From the NCBI RefSeq assembly GCF_002119665.1, contig NZ_CP021111.1, positions 4,340,001 through 4,404,000 of the forward strand: a stretch of DNA of 64,000 nt, in the 5' to 3' direction. The translations under genes and the position numbers were made by a program. Each line of letters opens with the position of its first letter. Positions within the stretch are counted from its first letter, which is position 1. The notes below the pieces were generated by a model that ran no database searches, was not told the DNA's origin, and saw only the letters and a program-made list of their open reading frames with translations. This document shows, one piece after another, positions 55,830 to 64,000 of this stretch. Source of the DNA: Bordetella genomosp. 13 (GTDB taxonomy: Bacteria; Pseudomonadota; Gammaproteobacteria; Burkholderiales; Burkholderiaceae_B).

Positions 55830-57140
55830 CTAAGACGGCCCAATATACCGAGCCCGCGGCCGCACGAGAAACCCCGCCAACCGCTGCTCCAACGCATGCG
55901 CCACCCACCCCGCCGCCCTGCCCACCGACATCAACGCCCCCGACGCCCCGACCGGCGCATTCAGCACCGCCGACAACACCGCCAGCGCCATCGGCAGGTT
56001 GGGCTTCAATCCCAGTTCGCTTTCCGCACGTTCGACGCCCTGCAATGCACGCTTGCCGCGCGCCCCGAATGGTCCCGCCTCGCGTATCAACTCCAGCAGC
56101 AGCACGGCTCGCGGATCGCCGTCCGGATACAGCGGGTGCCCATATCCCGGCACCGGGCTCTTGCGCGCCAGCAGGCTTTTCAGATGCGCGAGATACGCGT
56201 CGGGCGACTGCGACTGCGCCAGCGCCGCCTCGGCCTGCTCGCATCCCAATCCGGTCAGCATGCCCTCGAACGCCCCAAGCGCCGTCGTCACGCACGAAAA
56301 CAGGTCCGCCCCCGCCGACGCCGCTATGCGCGCCGCGAAGGTGGCAGGCGCCAGTTCATTGTCGGCGCTGAGAATCAACGCCGCGTCGATGATGCGCAAG
56401 CGCTCCGGCTTGTCATCCACGCGCAGATTGCGCGCCACGATCTGCGCGATGGATTGCGGCGCATCGTTCAGCACGTAGGTGGGCTCGGAAGTCAGCAAGC
56501 CGGTGGCCGCCGCCATGGCCTGTATCAGTTGACGCGCCGCCAGCGCGGGCGCGCCCAGCGCCAGTTCGGGATTGCGCCCCAGGCTGGCCGCATAGGCCTC
56601 GACCGCCACCGACAGCAGGCGGCGCGAGTGATTGCGTCCCGCCACCTGCACGATACCTTCGGCCAGCGCCTGGAATCCCGCACCGGGCCGCGCCGGCTGC
56701 CATGCCACCGAGGTGTCCGGCAGCATGCCGTTCCACAGCAGTTCGGTGCAGTCCTCGAACGAACGATGATGATGCACCAGTTCGGCTGCCGGCTTGCCGC
56801 GATAGCGCGGCCCCTCGGGCCCGATGGCCGTGATCGACGTCTGCATGACCGCGTTGCCGCCCCAGCGGATCATGCGTTCGGCGCCGGCGCCCGACATCGA
56901 GCGGCCGCGGCCGCGCGCGGCCAGCGCGTCCAGGTCTTCGACGTAATACAGGTTGCCCTTGCCGCCCACGGCCGGCACCACCCGCACCCACCCGCGACTG
57001 ACGTAGGCGTACAGCGTCTGCATCTTGATGCCCAGGCGCTCGATGGCCGCGCGCGCATCGACCAGCGTGGCGCCGGCGCCGTGGCCCTCGGGGTGGTGGT
57101 CGGCGATCGGCCTGGCCACCTTTCTGCGTCGGTTTTCCAT
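55830..57140 (-). CDS. HTH-domain protein fused to a degenerate citrate-synthase domain
   Basis: 436 residues. Residues ~24-80 form a MerR/excisionase-like HTH: TLVDARAAIERLGIKMQTLYAYVSRGW, then a wing. The rest has the citrate-synthase fold (YRGKPAAELVHHHRSFEDCTELLWNG, ATFAARIAASAGADLFSCVTTALGAF). The catalytic set is mostly gone. The GPxHGGAN His region reads GMLTGLGCE (Thr296) and DHELNAST reads DNELAPAT. The late catalytic Asp region reads NLPMALAVL. Only GYGHPLY (His335) persists. This suggests a metabolite-sensing regulator, not an enzyme. ATG 57140 is preferred over 57236. The operator at 57213-57227 lies just upstream. Confidence 0.82.
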   Translation of the reverse strand: MENRRRKVARPIADHHPEGHGAGATLVDARAAIERLGIKMQTLYAYVSRGWVRVVPAVGGKGNLYYVEDLDALAARGRGRSMSGAGAERMIRWGGNAVMQTSITAIGPEGPRYRGKPAAELVHHHRSFEDCTELLWNGMLPDTSVAWQPARPGAGFQALAEGIVQVAGRNHSRRLLSVAVEAYAASLGRNPELALGAPALAARQLIQAMAAATGLLTSEPTYVLNDAPQSIAQIVARNLRVDDKPERLRIIDAALILSADNELAPATFAARIAASAGADLFSCVTTALGAFEGMLTGLGCEQAEAALAQSQSPDAYLAHLKSLLARKSPVPGYGHPLYPDGDPRAVLLLELIREAGPFGARGKRALQGVERAESELGLKPNLPMALAVLSAVLNAPVGASGALMSVGRAAGWVAHALEQRLAGFLVRPRARYIGPS

Positions 57141-57212
57141 GCGAACTGTCCGGTGCGGGCCCCACGGAGCCCAATGCGATGACGAAATGGTAGCCCAGAT
57201 CGTGATGGTTGA

Positions 57213-57227
57213 TTGATTGTAAATCAA
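57213..57227. promoter_or_regulatory. Operator-like palindrome TTGATTGTAAATCAA
   Basis: TTGATT and AATCAA separated by 3 bases, in the 164-base divergent region between the HTH/citrate-synthase-like gene and the Bug receptor operon. It is the same pattern as 52158-52172. A further half-site (TTGATT) lies at 57239-57244. Confidence 0.6.
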
Positions 57228-57304
57228 GCTATACATACATTGATTTGGCTCCTACGATACTCCCAGGATTCATACCAAGACCAGAGAATCTTCAGGAGAC
57301 AAAC

Positions 57305-58297
57305 ATGCTTCATCGCCGCATCCGCCCGCTGCACCTCGCAAGCCGCTATGCCGCCTGGCTGGGCCTGTCCCTGGCGCTGGCCGGCGCCGCCTACTCCGCC
57401 TATCCCGAACACCCCGTCACCATGGTGTCGGCCTTCCCGCCCGGCGGCAGCACAGACGTCATCGGCCGCATGCTGTCGCCCCGGCTCGGCGAGATCTTCA
57501 AGCAGACCTTCGTGGTGGAGAACCGCGCGGGCGCATCGGGCAACATCGCCAGCGAGTATGTGGTGCGTTCCGAGCCCAACGGCCAGACCATCCTGATCGG
57601 CAACAACACCATGACCGTGAACGCGGCCCTGGGCGTGAAGCAGAACTTCGACCTGCAGAAGGACCTGACGCCCATCATGGCCATCGCCGAGACGCCCGTG
57701 GCACTGGCCGTCAGCACCACCCTGCCGGTCAACACCGTGCAGGAGCTCATCGCCTATGGCAAAGCCAACCCGGGCAAGCTCAGTTTCTCGTCCTGCGGCA
57801 CGGGCACGGCGCAGCACTTCGCCGGCGTCGAGTTCGCCAACCGCGCGGGCATCGACATGGTTCACGTGCCCTACAAGGGCTGCGCGCCGGCCCTTACCGA
57901 CGGGCTGGGCGGCCAGGTGCCGGTGATCTTCAACGCCATCTCCAACATCAGCCCGCAGCTGAAGACCGGCAAGATCAAGCTGCTGGCGGTGGCCACCAAG
58001 CATCGCGTGCCCTTCCATCCCGACGTGCCGGCGCTGGCCGAACTGCCCAATTTCAAGGACTACGACTTCGCGGTGTGGCTGGGCTTCTTCGTCACCTCGA
58101 GAACGCCGCAGCCCATCGTCGACCAGCTGCGCAAGGAATTCATGGCAATGGCGCGCGAGGAAAAGACCCGCAAGGACCTCTCCGACCGCCTGTTCGTGCC
58201 CATGGCCATGGACGGTCCGCAGTTGCAGAAGCAGGTCGCCGACGACCTGGTGAAGTGGAAGAAGCTGGCCGACCAATACCGCATCACCATCGATTGA
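57305..58297 (+). CDS. Bug/TctC-family periplasmic solute-binding protein
   Basis: 330-residue receptor. The signal ends around LALAGAAYS, followed by AYPEHPVTMVSAFPPGGSTDVIGRML, VVENRAGASGNIASEYVVRS and VHVPYKGCAPALTDGLGGQV, all family hallmarks. CGTGTAQH (~160-170) is near the ligand pocket and differs from the receptor at 29.3 kb, suggesting another carboxylate. AGGAGACAAAC precedes ATG 57305. It is first of five co-directional genes, so its ligand is likely the substrate of this pathway. No TctA/TctB genes are present. Confidence 0.94.
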   Translation: MLHRRIRPLHLASRYAAWLGLSLALAGAAYSAYPEHPVTMVSAFPPGGSTDVIGRMLSPRLGEIFKQTFVVENRAGASGNIASEYVVRSEPNGQTILIGNNTMTVNAALGVKQNFDLQKDLTPIMAIAETPVALAVSTTLPVNTVQELIAYGKANPGKLSFSSCGTGTAQHFAGVEFANRAGIDMVHVPYKGCAPALTDGLGGQVPVIFNAISNISPQLKTGKIKLLAVATKHRVPFHPDVPALAELPNFKDYDFAVWLGFFVTSRTPQPIVDQLRKEFMAMAREEKTRKDLSDRLFVPMAMDGPQLQKQVADDLVKWKKLADQYRITID

Positions 58298-58305
58298 GTC
58301 GAACC

Positions 58306-58911
58306 ATGAGTCTTGCCATTCCCCGCCTGAAACTGGACGACATGCGTCCGGACCTGGCCGAGTACCTGATGCCGCGCGTGAAGCGCCTCGGGTACCTGGG
58401 CGAACTGTTCCAGGTCGGCGCCCATGCGCCCGACGTGCTGCTGCACTTCATGCGCTTCACCGAGGCCCTGAAGGACGCGCTGCCCGACAACCTGGCCGAG
58501 GTGGCCGTGCTGACCACCGCCACGCTGATGGAGAACGCCTACGAGCGCCACCAGCACGAGCGGCTGTGCGTGCGCATCGGCTTCAAGCGCGAGTGGATAC
58601 GCGAGGTCGAGCGCCTCGACCCCGACGCCGCCGGCGGGCTGTCCGACGAAGAGCGCGCCGTGCAGCGCTACGTGATGGCTTCAGTACGCACGCGCGGCCT
58701 GCAGGCCCGCGACGAATTCGATCGGCTGGCGGCGCTACTGCCCGCCGGGCAGGCCGTGGCGGTCGCCATGCTGGCCGGCCGCTATGTCACCCACGCACTG
58801 GTGGTCAACACCTTCGGCCTGAAGCCGCCCGTTCCTTCCATCTGGGAAGACGGTTTCGGCGAGCCGCGGGCGAACGCCGGCGCAGCCCCCAAAGAAGGAT
58901 CGCAACAATGA
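58306..58911 (+). CDS. AhpD/carboxymuconolactone-decarboxylase-like protein
   Basis: 201 residues, all-helical. The central part, LAEVAVLTTATLMENAYERHQHERLCVRIGF, fits the CMD/AhpD-like helix that carries active-site acidic/His residues, but the Cys-x-x-Cys of AhpD peroxidases is missing (ENAYERHQHE in its place), so a thiol-peroxidase role is unlikely. It may be a decarboxylase/lactonase-like helper of the pathway. It starts 8 bases after the Bug gene. Its stop overlaps the next ATG by four bases. Confidence 0.75.
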   Translation: MSLAIPRLKLDDMRPDLAEYLMPRVKRLGYLGELFQVGAHAPDVLLHFMRFTEALKDALPDNLAEVAVLTTATLMENAYERHQHERLCVRIGFKREWIREVERLDPDAAGGLSDEERAVQRYVMASVRTRGLQARDEFDRLAALLPAGQAVAVAMLAGRYVTHALVVNTFGLKPPVPSIWEDGFGEPRANAGAAPKEGSQQ

Positions 58912-59915
58912 CGAATGCAGAACCCGTGTGGATCACGGAATCCCAGGTCACGTCGCTGCTGACGCTGGCCGAGGCCATTCCCGCGCTGGGACAGGGCCTG
59001 AGCCTGCAAGCGCAGGGCAAGGCCGCCAGCATGCCCAAGACCATGCTGCAGTTCGGGCACAACAACCTGCATGCGCTGGGCGCGCGGCTGGGCGACTACG
59101 TGGGCACCAAGACCTGGGCGCACACCGAGGGCGGCACCTGCCCGCTGCTGTTGCTGTGGAATGCGGCCGATGGCCAGTTGGCCGCCATCATCGAGGCCTT
59201 CGCGCTGGGCAACATGCGCACTGGCGGCACCACCGGCGTGGCCACGGATTGGCTGGCCCGTTCCGATGCGCGGGTGCTGGCCATGGCCGGCACGGGCAAG
59301 CAGGCCATGTCGCAGGTCGCCGCCGTGCTGGCGGTGCGCGACATCCGCGAGGTGCGCGTCTACAGTCCCACCGCGTCATCGCGCGAGGCCTTCGCCGCGC
59401 GCATCGCCGAGACGTTTCCCGAGCGCGACCTGCGCACCGAGGCCTGCGCCACCATGGGCCGGGCCTGCGACGGCGCCGACGTCGTCACGCTGGCCACGCG
59501 CGCTCGCGAACCCTTCGTGGATGCCGGCATGCTGGCGCGCGGCGCGCACGTCAATGCCATCGGCGCCATCGCCCCCGACCGCGAAGAGTTCCACCAGGAT
59601 GTGTTCGACCGGGCCGACGTGGTGGCGGTCGATGACCTGTCCAGCGTACAGCGCCTGTCGCGCGAGTTCCGCACCCGCTATGGCGAGAACTGGGATGCCG
59701 TGCAGACGCTGTCGCAGCGCATCCAGGACGGGGTGCGCCGCCCCGACACCGCCGACCTGACGCTGTTCAAGGCCATGGGCATGGGGTTGTCCGACCTGGC
59801 GTTGGGCGTGGAGATTCTGCGACGGGCCCGCACCCAGGGCATCGGACGCGCCGTGCCGGCGCCCGTGAAGAGCAAGCCACGCTTCTTCGCGGCGCCCGCC
59901 ACCGCGCAGGCGTGA
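58908..59915 (+). CDS. Ornithine-cyclodeaminase / mu-crystallin-like dehydrogenase
   Basis: 335 residues. KTMLQFGHNNLHALGARLGDYVGTKTWA forms the N-terminal substrate domain, with Lys. GNMRTGGTTGVATDWLARSD leads to the Rossmann part LAMAGTGKQAMSQVAAVLAV (the family's GxGxQA form appears as GTGKQA). Members act as ornithine cyclodeaminase, ketimine reductase or alanine/opine dehydrogenase. Within this operon a reductive or deaminating step on an imino/amino acid is possible. The substrate is unassigned. Confidence 0.87.
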   Translation: MTNAEPVWITESQVTSLLTLAEAIPALGQGLSLQAQGKAASMPKTMLQFGHNNLHALGARLGDYVGTKTWAHTEGGTCPLLLLWNAADGQLAAIIEAFALGNMRTGGTTGVATDWLARSDARVLAMAGTGKQAMSQVAAVLAVRDIREVRVYSPTASSREAFAARIAETFPERDLRTEACATMGRACDGADVVTLATRAREPFVDAGMLARGAHVNAIGAIAPDREEFHQDVFDRADVVAVDDLSSVQRLSREFRTRYGENWDAVQTLSQRIQDGVRRPDTADLTLFKAMGMGLSDLALGVEILRRARTQGIGRAVPAPVKSKPRFFAAPATAQA

Positions 59916-59962
59916 TTGCCGAATCCCGTACACATCGAACACCGACACACGGAGACTGAACC

Positions 59963-61081
59963 ATGAGCCAGTATCACCGCGATTTCGAGCGCGTCAACGG
60001 CCGCTTCATCGACTGCGGCGGCGAACCGCCCGTCTCGTACAACACCCAGTGGGCGCCCATCGTCGTCACCAAAGAAGAGATCGACGCCGAGGTCGAACGC
60101 CTGGCCTCGTCGCCGCTGCCGGCATCCGGCCGCCGCGAGTCGCTGATCGCGCATCCGTCCGCGCGCGAGTTCGCGCCCGGCATGGCGCCGGGCATCCAGG
60201 TGCGCCTGTCGGTGCTGAAGCCCGGCGAACGCAGCGCGCCTTTCCGCCACAACGCCACCGAGGTCAACTTCTGCATCCGCGGCCAGGGCGTGACCGACGT
60301 GGGCGGACAGCGCATCGGCTTCAGGCAGTACGACGTCTGGAACCATCCCAGCTACACGCCCTACAGCCACTACAACGACGGCAACGACCTGCAGGTACGG
60401 CTCACCTACTCCAACGTGCCGCTGCTGCAGTTCATGGACGTGTACGTCGCCGATGCGCAGCCGCCGGCCGGCGCGCCCATCGGCACCGGACAGCGCGAAG
60501 AGTCGGACGATCCCCGCCGCCGCAATCCGTTCGGCATCTTTCCCATCACCGACGACGGCGGGCTGCTGATGCCGTACGAGACCCTGATCAACCCCACGGC
60601 CGTCGAGTCGCGCACGCTGCACTTCGCGTGGGAGAAGGTGAAGCCTCAGCTGGACAAGCTGGAAGCGCTGGGCAAGGAGTATGTCGGCCGCCGCCTGTAC
60701 ATGTACTACAACCCGGCCACCGGCCGCTTCAACGGCATCACGCCGAACTTCTTCGCCACCATGACCATCCGGCCGCCGAAGATCATCGATCGTCCGCACC
60801 GCCACGTGTCCGCCGCTATCAATTACTACTTCTCGGGCAGCGGCTACAGCAGCGTCGCCGGCAATCGCTACGAGTGGAAGGCCGGCGACCTGATGCTGTC
60901 CGCGCCCGGCTGGGCGGTGCACAACCACGCTTCGTACGACGACTACGTGTACGAACTGACCGTGCAGGACCAGCCGCTGAACATCTACATGGAATCGCTG
61001 CTGTGGCAGGAAGACCTGCACCACCCGGCCGCCGTGCTGGGCAAGCAGGAAGGCTTCATCACCAACCGCAAGGCAGCCTGA
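59963..61081 (+). CDS. Bicupin, gentisate/1-hydroxy-2-naphthoate-dioxygenase-like
   Basis: 372 residues with two cupin barrels. The first (~80-150) contains FRHNATEVNFCIRGQGVTDVGGQRI. The second (~260-335) contains RPHRHVSAAINYYFSGSGYSSV and GWAVHNHAS, which keep three candidate metal ligands (two His of PHRH, one of VHNH). This resembles ring-cleaving extradiol-like dioxygenases of the gentisate group, in which one barrel binds Fe(II). Here the C-terminal barrel looks like the better metal site. It may cleave a hydroxylated aromatic acid. GGAGACTGAACC precedes the ATG. Confidence 0.8.
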   Translation: MSQYHRDFERVNGRFIDCGGEPPVSYNTQWAPIVVTKEEIDAEVERLASSPLPASGRRESLIAHPSAREFAPGMAPGIQVRLSVLKPGERSAPFRHNATEVNFCIRGQGVTDVGGQRIGFRQYDVWNHPSYTPYSHYNDGNDLQVRLTYSNVPLLQFMDVYVADAQPPAGAPIGTGQREESDDPRRRNPFGIFPITDDGGLLMPYETLINPTAVESRTLHFAWEKVKPQLDKLEALGKEYVGRRLYMYYNPATGRFNGITPNFFATMTIRPPKIIDRPHRHVSAAINYYFSGSGYSSVAGNRYEWKAGDLMLSAPGWAVHNHASYDDYVYELTVQDQPLNIYMESLLWQEDLHHPAAVLGKQEGFITNRKAA

Positions 61082-61091
61082 GGACACACGC

Positions 61092-61997
61092 ATGATCGAT
61101 CTGCAGAAGGACGCCCTGAGAGGCTCCATCCCGCCCCTCGTCACGCCGTTCAGGAACGGCAAGGTCGACTACGACCGGCTGGCCGGTCTGGTGGACTTCC
61201 AGGCGCGCAACGGCACGCACGGCGTGCTGATCAACGGCACCACTTCCGAACCCTCCACGCTGACCACCGAAGAACGCAACCAGGCCGTCACCGTGGCCGT
61301 GCAGGCCGCGCAGGGCCGCCTGCAGGTGGTGGCCGCCACCGGCTCGCAGTCGCACGCCGAAAGCGTGGTGCTGACCGAGCACGCCGCGCGCGCGGGCGTG
61401 GACGGCCTGCTGGTCGTCACGCCCTACTACATCCGTCCGCCGCAGCGCGGCGTGGCGGCGTATTTCGTCGACCTGGGTCGGCGCGTGGACGTGCCGTTGA
61501 TGATGTATCACATCCCCGGCCGAACGGCTTTCAAGACGGACCTGGCCACGCTCGAACAGATCGCAGAGGCCGTGCCGCATTTCGTGGGCATCAAGCACGC
61601 GCTGGACGACCATTCGTTCGTGACCGAGATGCTGCATCGCTTCGGACCCGAGTTCCGCGTGTTCGTCGGCCTGGAGGAATTCACCTTCCCGATGATGTGC
61701 CTGGGTGCCGGCGGCACCATGAACGCGGTGGCGAACGTGGCCCCGGCCGAGGTCGCGCGGCTGTGCAATCTGGTGCGCGACGGCAAGCTCGAAGAGGCGC
61801 GCGCGCTGCACTTCAAGCTGTTCGACCTGATGAAGATGATCTTCTGGGACACCAACCCTATCCCGCTGAAATACATGATGAAGCGGCTCGGACTCATCGA
61901 GCAGAACGAACATCGCCTGCCCATGATGCCGGCCACGGCGGAGTTGGAAAAGCGCATCGACGCGCTGATCGAACGGCTTGAATTGACGGCGAACTGA
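61092..61997 (+). CDS. DHDPS/N-acetylneuraminate-lyase-family aldolase
   Basis: 301-residue class I aldolase or hydratase-aldolase. GSIPPLVTPFRNGKVDYDRL opens the barrel and NGTTSEPSTLT is the pyruvate-carboxylate loop, with Ser where DHDPS has Gly (GTTGE). MMYHIPGRTAF supplies the catalytic Tyr, and FVGIKHALDD the Schiff-base Lys. It ends the five-gene operon, 10 bases after the cupin gene. Members cleave or form C-C bonds next to pyruvate. After a ring-cleaving cupin, a hydratase-aldolase role releasing pyruvate and an aldehyde would make sense and would link to the aldehyde dehydrogenase at 52.3 kb (inference). Confidence 0.87.
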   Translation: MIDLQKDALRGSIPPLVTPFRNGKVDYDRLAGLVDFQARNGTHGVLINGTTSEPSTLTTEERNQAVTVAVQAAQGRLQVVAATGSQSHAESVVLTEHAARAGVDGLLVVTPYYIRPPQRGVAAYFVDLGRRVDVPLMMYHIPGRTAFKTDLATLEQIAEAVPHFVGIKHALDDHSFVTEMLHRFGPEFRVFVGLEEFTFPMMCLGAGGTMNAVANVAPAEVARLCNLVRDGKLEEARALHFKLFDLMKMIFWDTNPIPLKYMMKRLGLIEQNEHRLPMMPATAELEKRIDALIERLELTAN

Positions 61998-62026
61998 GCG
62001 CGTGTGACGCGCCTGCCGTCCGCACG

Positions 62027-62064
62027 AAAGGCGGCGCCCCGGGAAAAACGCGGGCGCCGCCTTT
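62027..62064. terminator. Strong bidirectional terminator
   Basis: AAAGGCGGCGCCC (62027-62039) pairs with GGGCGCCGCCTTT (62052-62064) across a 12-base A-rich loop and runs into TTTTCTTTCTT. It lies between the convergent aldolase and AsmA genes and can serve both. Confidence 0.92.
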
Positions 62065-62070
62065 TCTTTC

Positions 62071-64000
62071 TTACTTGCTGGCCGGCGCCTTGGCCGGCTT
62101 GCGCGCTTCCGCCAGCAGCGACGAGCACTGGTTCTCCGGCTCGTCCGAGCTGGGGGCGATCAGCGCCAGCAGGCCCGCCGCCGGAGTCAATACCACGCCC
62201 AGCGCCACCATGCCGGCGCCGCGGGCCAGCAGCGGCCCCGTCTGCACGCCGGCCTTCGGATTGGCGAAGGTGCCCTGCACGTATAGCGGCGAACGCAGCG
62301 AGAACACGCGGAACCCCTTGCTCTCCGGAGAGATGTCCAGGTCCATCGACTCATCCTTGAAGTTCACCGAACCGTCGATCGTCACCACGGCGTTGTCGGT
62401 GTCGATGACGAACGCGCGCGTCTGCATCAGGCCGTTCTTCATCCCCAGGTCGGCCGCCGTGCAATTGATGTGCACCTCGTCGTCGCCGAACATCTTGGTG
62501 ACCAGGTAGTTGCCCACGTTCAGGCCCGCGATCTCCATCAGGCTGCGGCTGATGACGCCGTCATTCACCAGCATGCGGACCTCGCCGTCTGCGGTGCCCA
62601 GCAGCGCCGCCACCGAATTGCCGCGCCCGGCCAGCGCCACCTCGCCATGCATCTGTCCCAGCGCGCTTTCCATGGATTCGAGCTGCGGAAACAGCTGCCG
62701 CAGCTTCAGGCTTCGTGCCCGCACATGCACCCGTCCGCCCATGGGGGTGCGCGACCCGTCGAGCGACACCGTGCCTCCGATACTGCCGCCCGCCATGCCG
62801 AAGCGCAGCGGGTCCAACGTCAGCTTGCCGTCCTCCATGACGACGTGCGTGTCCAGGTCGGATAGCGGCAGCTTGCTGCCGTGTATGATCCGCCCGCCGG
62901 CGAAACGCACGTCGGCGTCCATGCTGCGCCAACGCTCCGTGCGGAATTCCTGCGTGGGCAGAACCTTGCCCGATGCCTGTTTCTCGTCTGCCGACTTCTC
63001 GGACTTGGCGGCGGCCTTCTGCGCCGACTCGGGCTGCACGCCGATCAGCGGGCCCAGGTCGACCATGCGCAGTTGATCGGACCTCAGCCGTCCCACCAGC
63101 TTGGGCCGCGGAGGCTGCGTGGTGAAGCGCAAGCTGCCATGCAGGTCGCTTTGCCCGACCTTGCCGTTGAAGCGGCGGTACTCGAACACCGCCCCGCCGG
63201 CATTCTGCAGACTGGCGATCAGGCGGCCATCCGTCGAATACGGCGGCGTATCGGGCAGCGCCACGCCGATCAGCGGATACAGGTGGGCCATGGAGGAGCC
63301 GGACAGCGACATTTGCAGATTCAGCGCGCCCAGGCGCATGGGATCGGTCAGCGTCCCCACCGCCGTGGCGCGCGTGCGGCCCACCGACACGTCGGCCTGC
63401 ACCGGGAATGGCTCATCCGCGTTGCGCAACGCCAGCAGGCCGCCGACCCTGCCCTCGCCTTTCACCGGCAGGTCCTTGTAGCGGCCTTCCACCTGCCAGG
63501 CGAATCGATAGTCGCGCGGCGGTTGACGCGGCACGGCGCCCGCACGCTCGGCCTGCTCCAGCGCCTTGGCGTTGGCGTCGTCGGGCATGCCGTCCTCGTC
63601 GGCGTCCGCGCCGTCGGACTTCCCGCCCTTGTCCCGTCCGGCCTGGGCCGCCTTTTCATCGGCCGCTTCCTGGCGCGGGCGCTTCCCTTCGGATTCCTTC
63701 TTCTGCGCGCCCTTGTCCGCCGGCTCCGCCGCCTTGCCAGCCAGTTCGGCGAAGGGAATGGGCTTGCCCAGCGGATCGATCTGCACCTGCACGTCCGCCT
63801 TCTGCACCTCGTCCAGGTAGCCGATCACGCCCTTGTCGAAACCGACCTGGTCGATGTCCATTTCCCAGGGCGAAGGCTCGCCGCCGCTTTCCGGCATCGT
63901 GAACACCCAGTTGGCGCGGCCGTCGGCCATGCGCTGCAGGTCGGCTGCCGGCCCCGTGAGTTGTATGTGACGGATGACCACGCGACGCGCCAGCAGGGGC
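62071..64000 (-). CDS. AsmA-family protein, 5' end beyond window
   Basis: At least 643 C-terminal residues of a large periplasmic, membrane-anchored AsmA-like protein, implicated in outer-membrane lipid homeostasis or phospholipid transport. Repetitive beta-rich sequence, a charged Lys/Glu/Asp-rich insertion (ADKGAQKKESEGKRPRQEAADEK in the sequence) and the AsmA C-terminal block (GGTVSLDGSRTPMGGRVHVRA, LVNDGVISRSLMEIAGLNVGNYL, VVTIDGSVNFKDESMDLDIS, YVQGTFANPKAGV) are visible. The reading frame is open through the right edge (in-frame PLLARRVVIRH), so the GTG at 63981 is not a real start. It ends just before a terminator. Confidence 0.85.
   Translation of the reverse strand, partial: PLLARRVVIRHIQLTGPAADLQRMADGRANWVFTMPESGGEPSPWEMDIDQVGFDKGVIGYLDEVQKADVQVQIDPLGKPIPFAELAGKAAEPADKGAQKKESEGKRPRQEAADEKAAQAGRDKGGKSDGADADEDGMPDDANAKALEQAERAGAVPRQPPRDYRFAWQVEGRYKDLPVKGEGRVGGLLALRNADEPFPVQADVSVGRTRATAVGTLTDPMRLGALNLQMSLSGSSMAHLYPLIGVALPDTPPYSTDGRLIASLQNAGGAVFEYRRFNGKVGQSDLHGSLRFTTQPPRPKLVGRLRSDQLRMVDLGPLIGVQPESAQKAAAKSEKSADEKQASGKVLPTQEFRTERWRSMDADVRFAGGRIIHGSKLPLSDLDTHVVMEDGKLTLDPLRFGMAGGSIGGTVSLDGSRTPMGGRVHVRARSLKLRQLFPQLESMESALGQMHGEVALAGRGNSVAALLGTADGEVRMLVNDGVISRSLMEIAGLNVGNYLVTKMFGDDEVHINCTAADLGMKNGLMQTRAFVIDTDNAVVTIDGSVNFKDESMDLDISPESKGFRVFSLRSPLYVQGTFANPKAGVQTGPLLARGAGMVALGVVLTPAAGLLALIAPSSDEPENQCSSLLAEARKPAKAPASK

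Overview
The window looks like chromosomal DNA of a high-GC betaproteobacterium of the Alcaligenaceae (Bordetella/Achromobacter type). The basis is the trimeric porin ending in RHRF, the Bug/TctC receptors without their membrane partners, the density of GntR/LysR/TetR-controlled catabolic operons, and GC-rich coding with strong third-position bias. I cannot fix the species.

Layout. 1-9.9 kb is core: 3' part of pyruvate kinase, glycerate kinase, an lptD-surA-rsmA operon for outer-membrane biogenesis (pdxA missing from its usual place), divergent amgK-murU for cell-wall sugar recycling, and a coiled-coil inner-membrane protein. 9.9-18.3 kb holds a TetR regulator, a hotdog thioesterase, a major porin behind an unusual alternating purine-pyrimidine tract, a DoxX protein, an adenine-deaminase-type enzyme, an unknown 495-residue protein, an MFS carrier and a GntR regulator. 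18.3-24.5 kb holds palindromic operators, a lipoprotein that resembles pyroglutamyl peptidase I with Ser in place of the catalytic Cys, two or three tiny proteins, a UdgX-type uracil-DNA glycosylase, a zinc alcohol dehydrogenase and a LysE exporter. 24.5-32.9 kb is a LysR-associated metabolic region (alpha-hydroxyacid oxidase, TauD-like dioxygenase, homocitrate/isopropylmalate-synthase-like enzyme, Bug receptor, Old Yellow Enzyme, GntP permease).

32.9-46.4 kb, all on the minus strand, is a complete operon for a Vi-antigen-type capsule in the order tviB-tviD-tviE-vexA-vexB-vexC-vexD-vexE, followed by a secreted pectate-lyase-like enzyme. It differs from the Salmonella Vi locus in ways visible in the sequence: no tviC epimerase, no tviA, a transporter ATPase (VexC) lacking Walker A, Walker B, signature and H-loop residues, a permease (VexB) with an extra ~200-residue N-terminal domain, and a co-transcribed lyase. 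Upstream lie what looks like a decayed RfaH/NusG-like fragment, an AT-rich non-coding stretch and a broken small exported gene, so the locus looks acquired and rearranged.

47.9-52.0 kb carries a glycine-rich autotransporter and tRNA-Lys(CTT). 52.2-62.0 kb is a catabolic region of unknown substrate: aldehyde dehydrogenase plus ThDP enzyme, and Bug receptor plus AhpD-like protein, ornithine-cyclodeaminase-like protein, bicupin dioxygenase-like protein and DHDPS-like aldolase. The two operons share a palindromic operator (TTGATT-N3-AATCAA). Between them lies an HTH protein fused to a citrate synthase domain whose catalytic residues are mostly lost, the natural candidate regulator. The window ends inside an AsmA-family gene.

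Long reading frames antisense to real genes are common here because of the GC bias and are not annotated.
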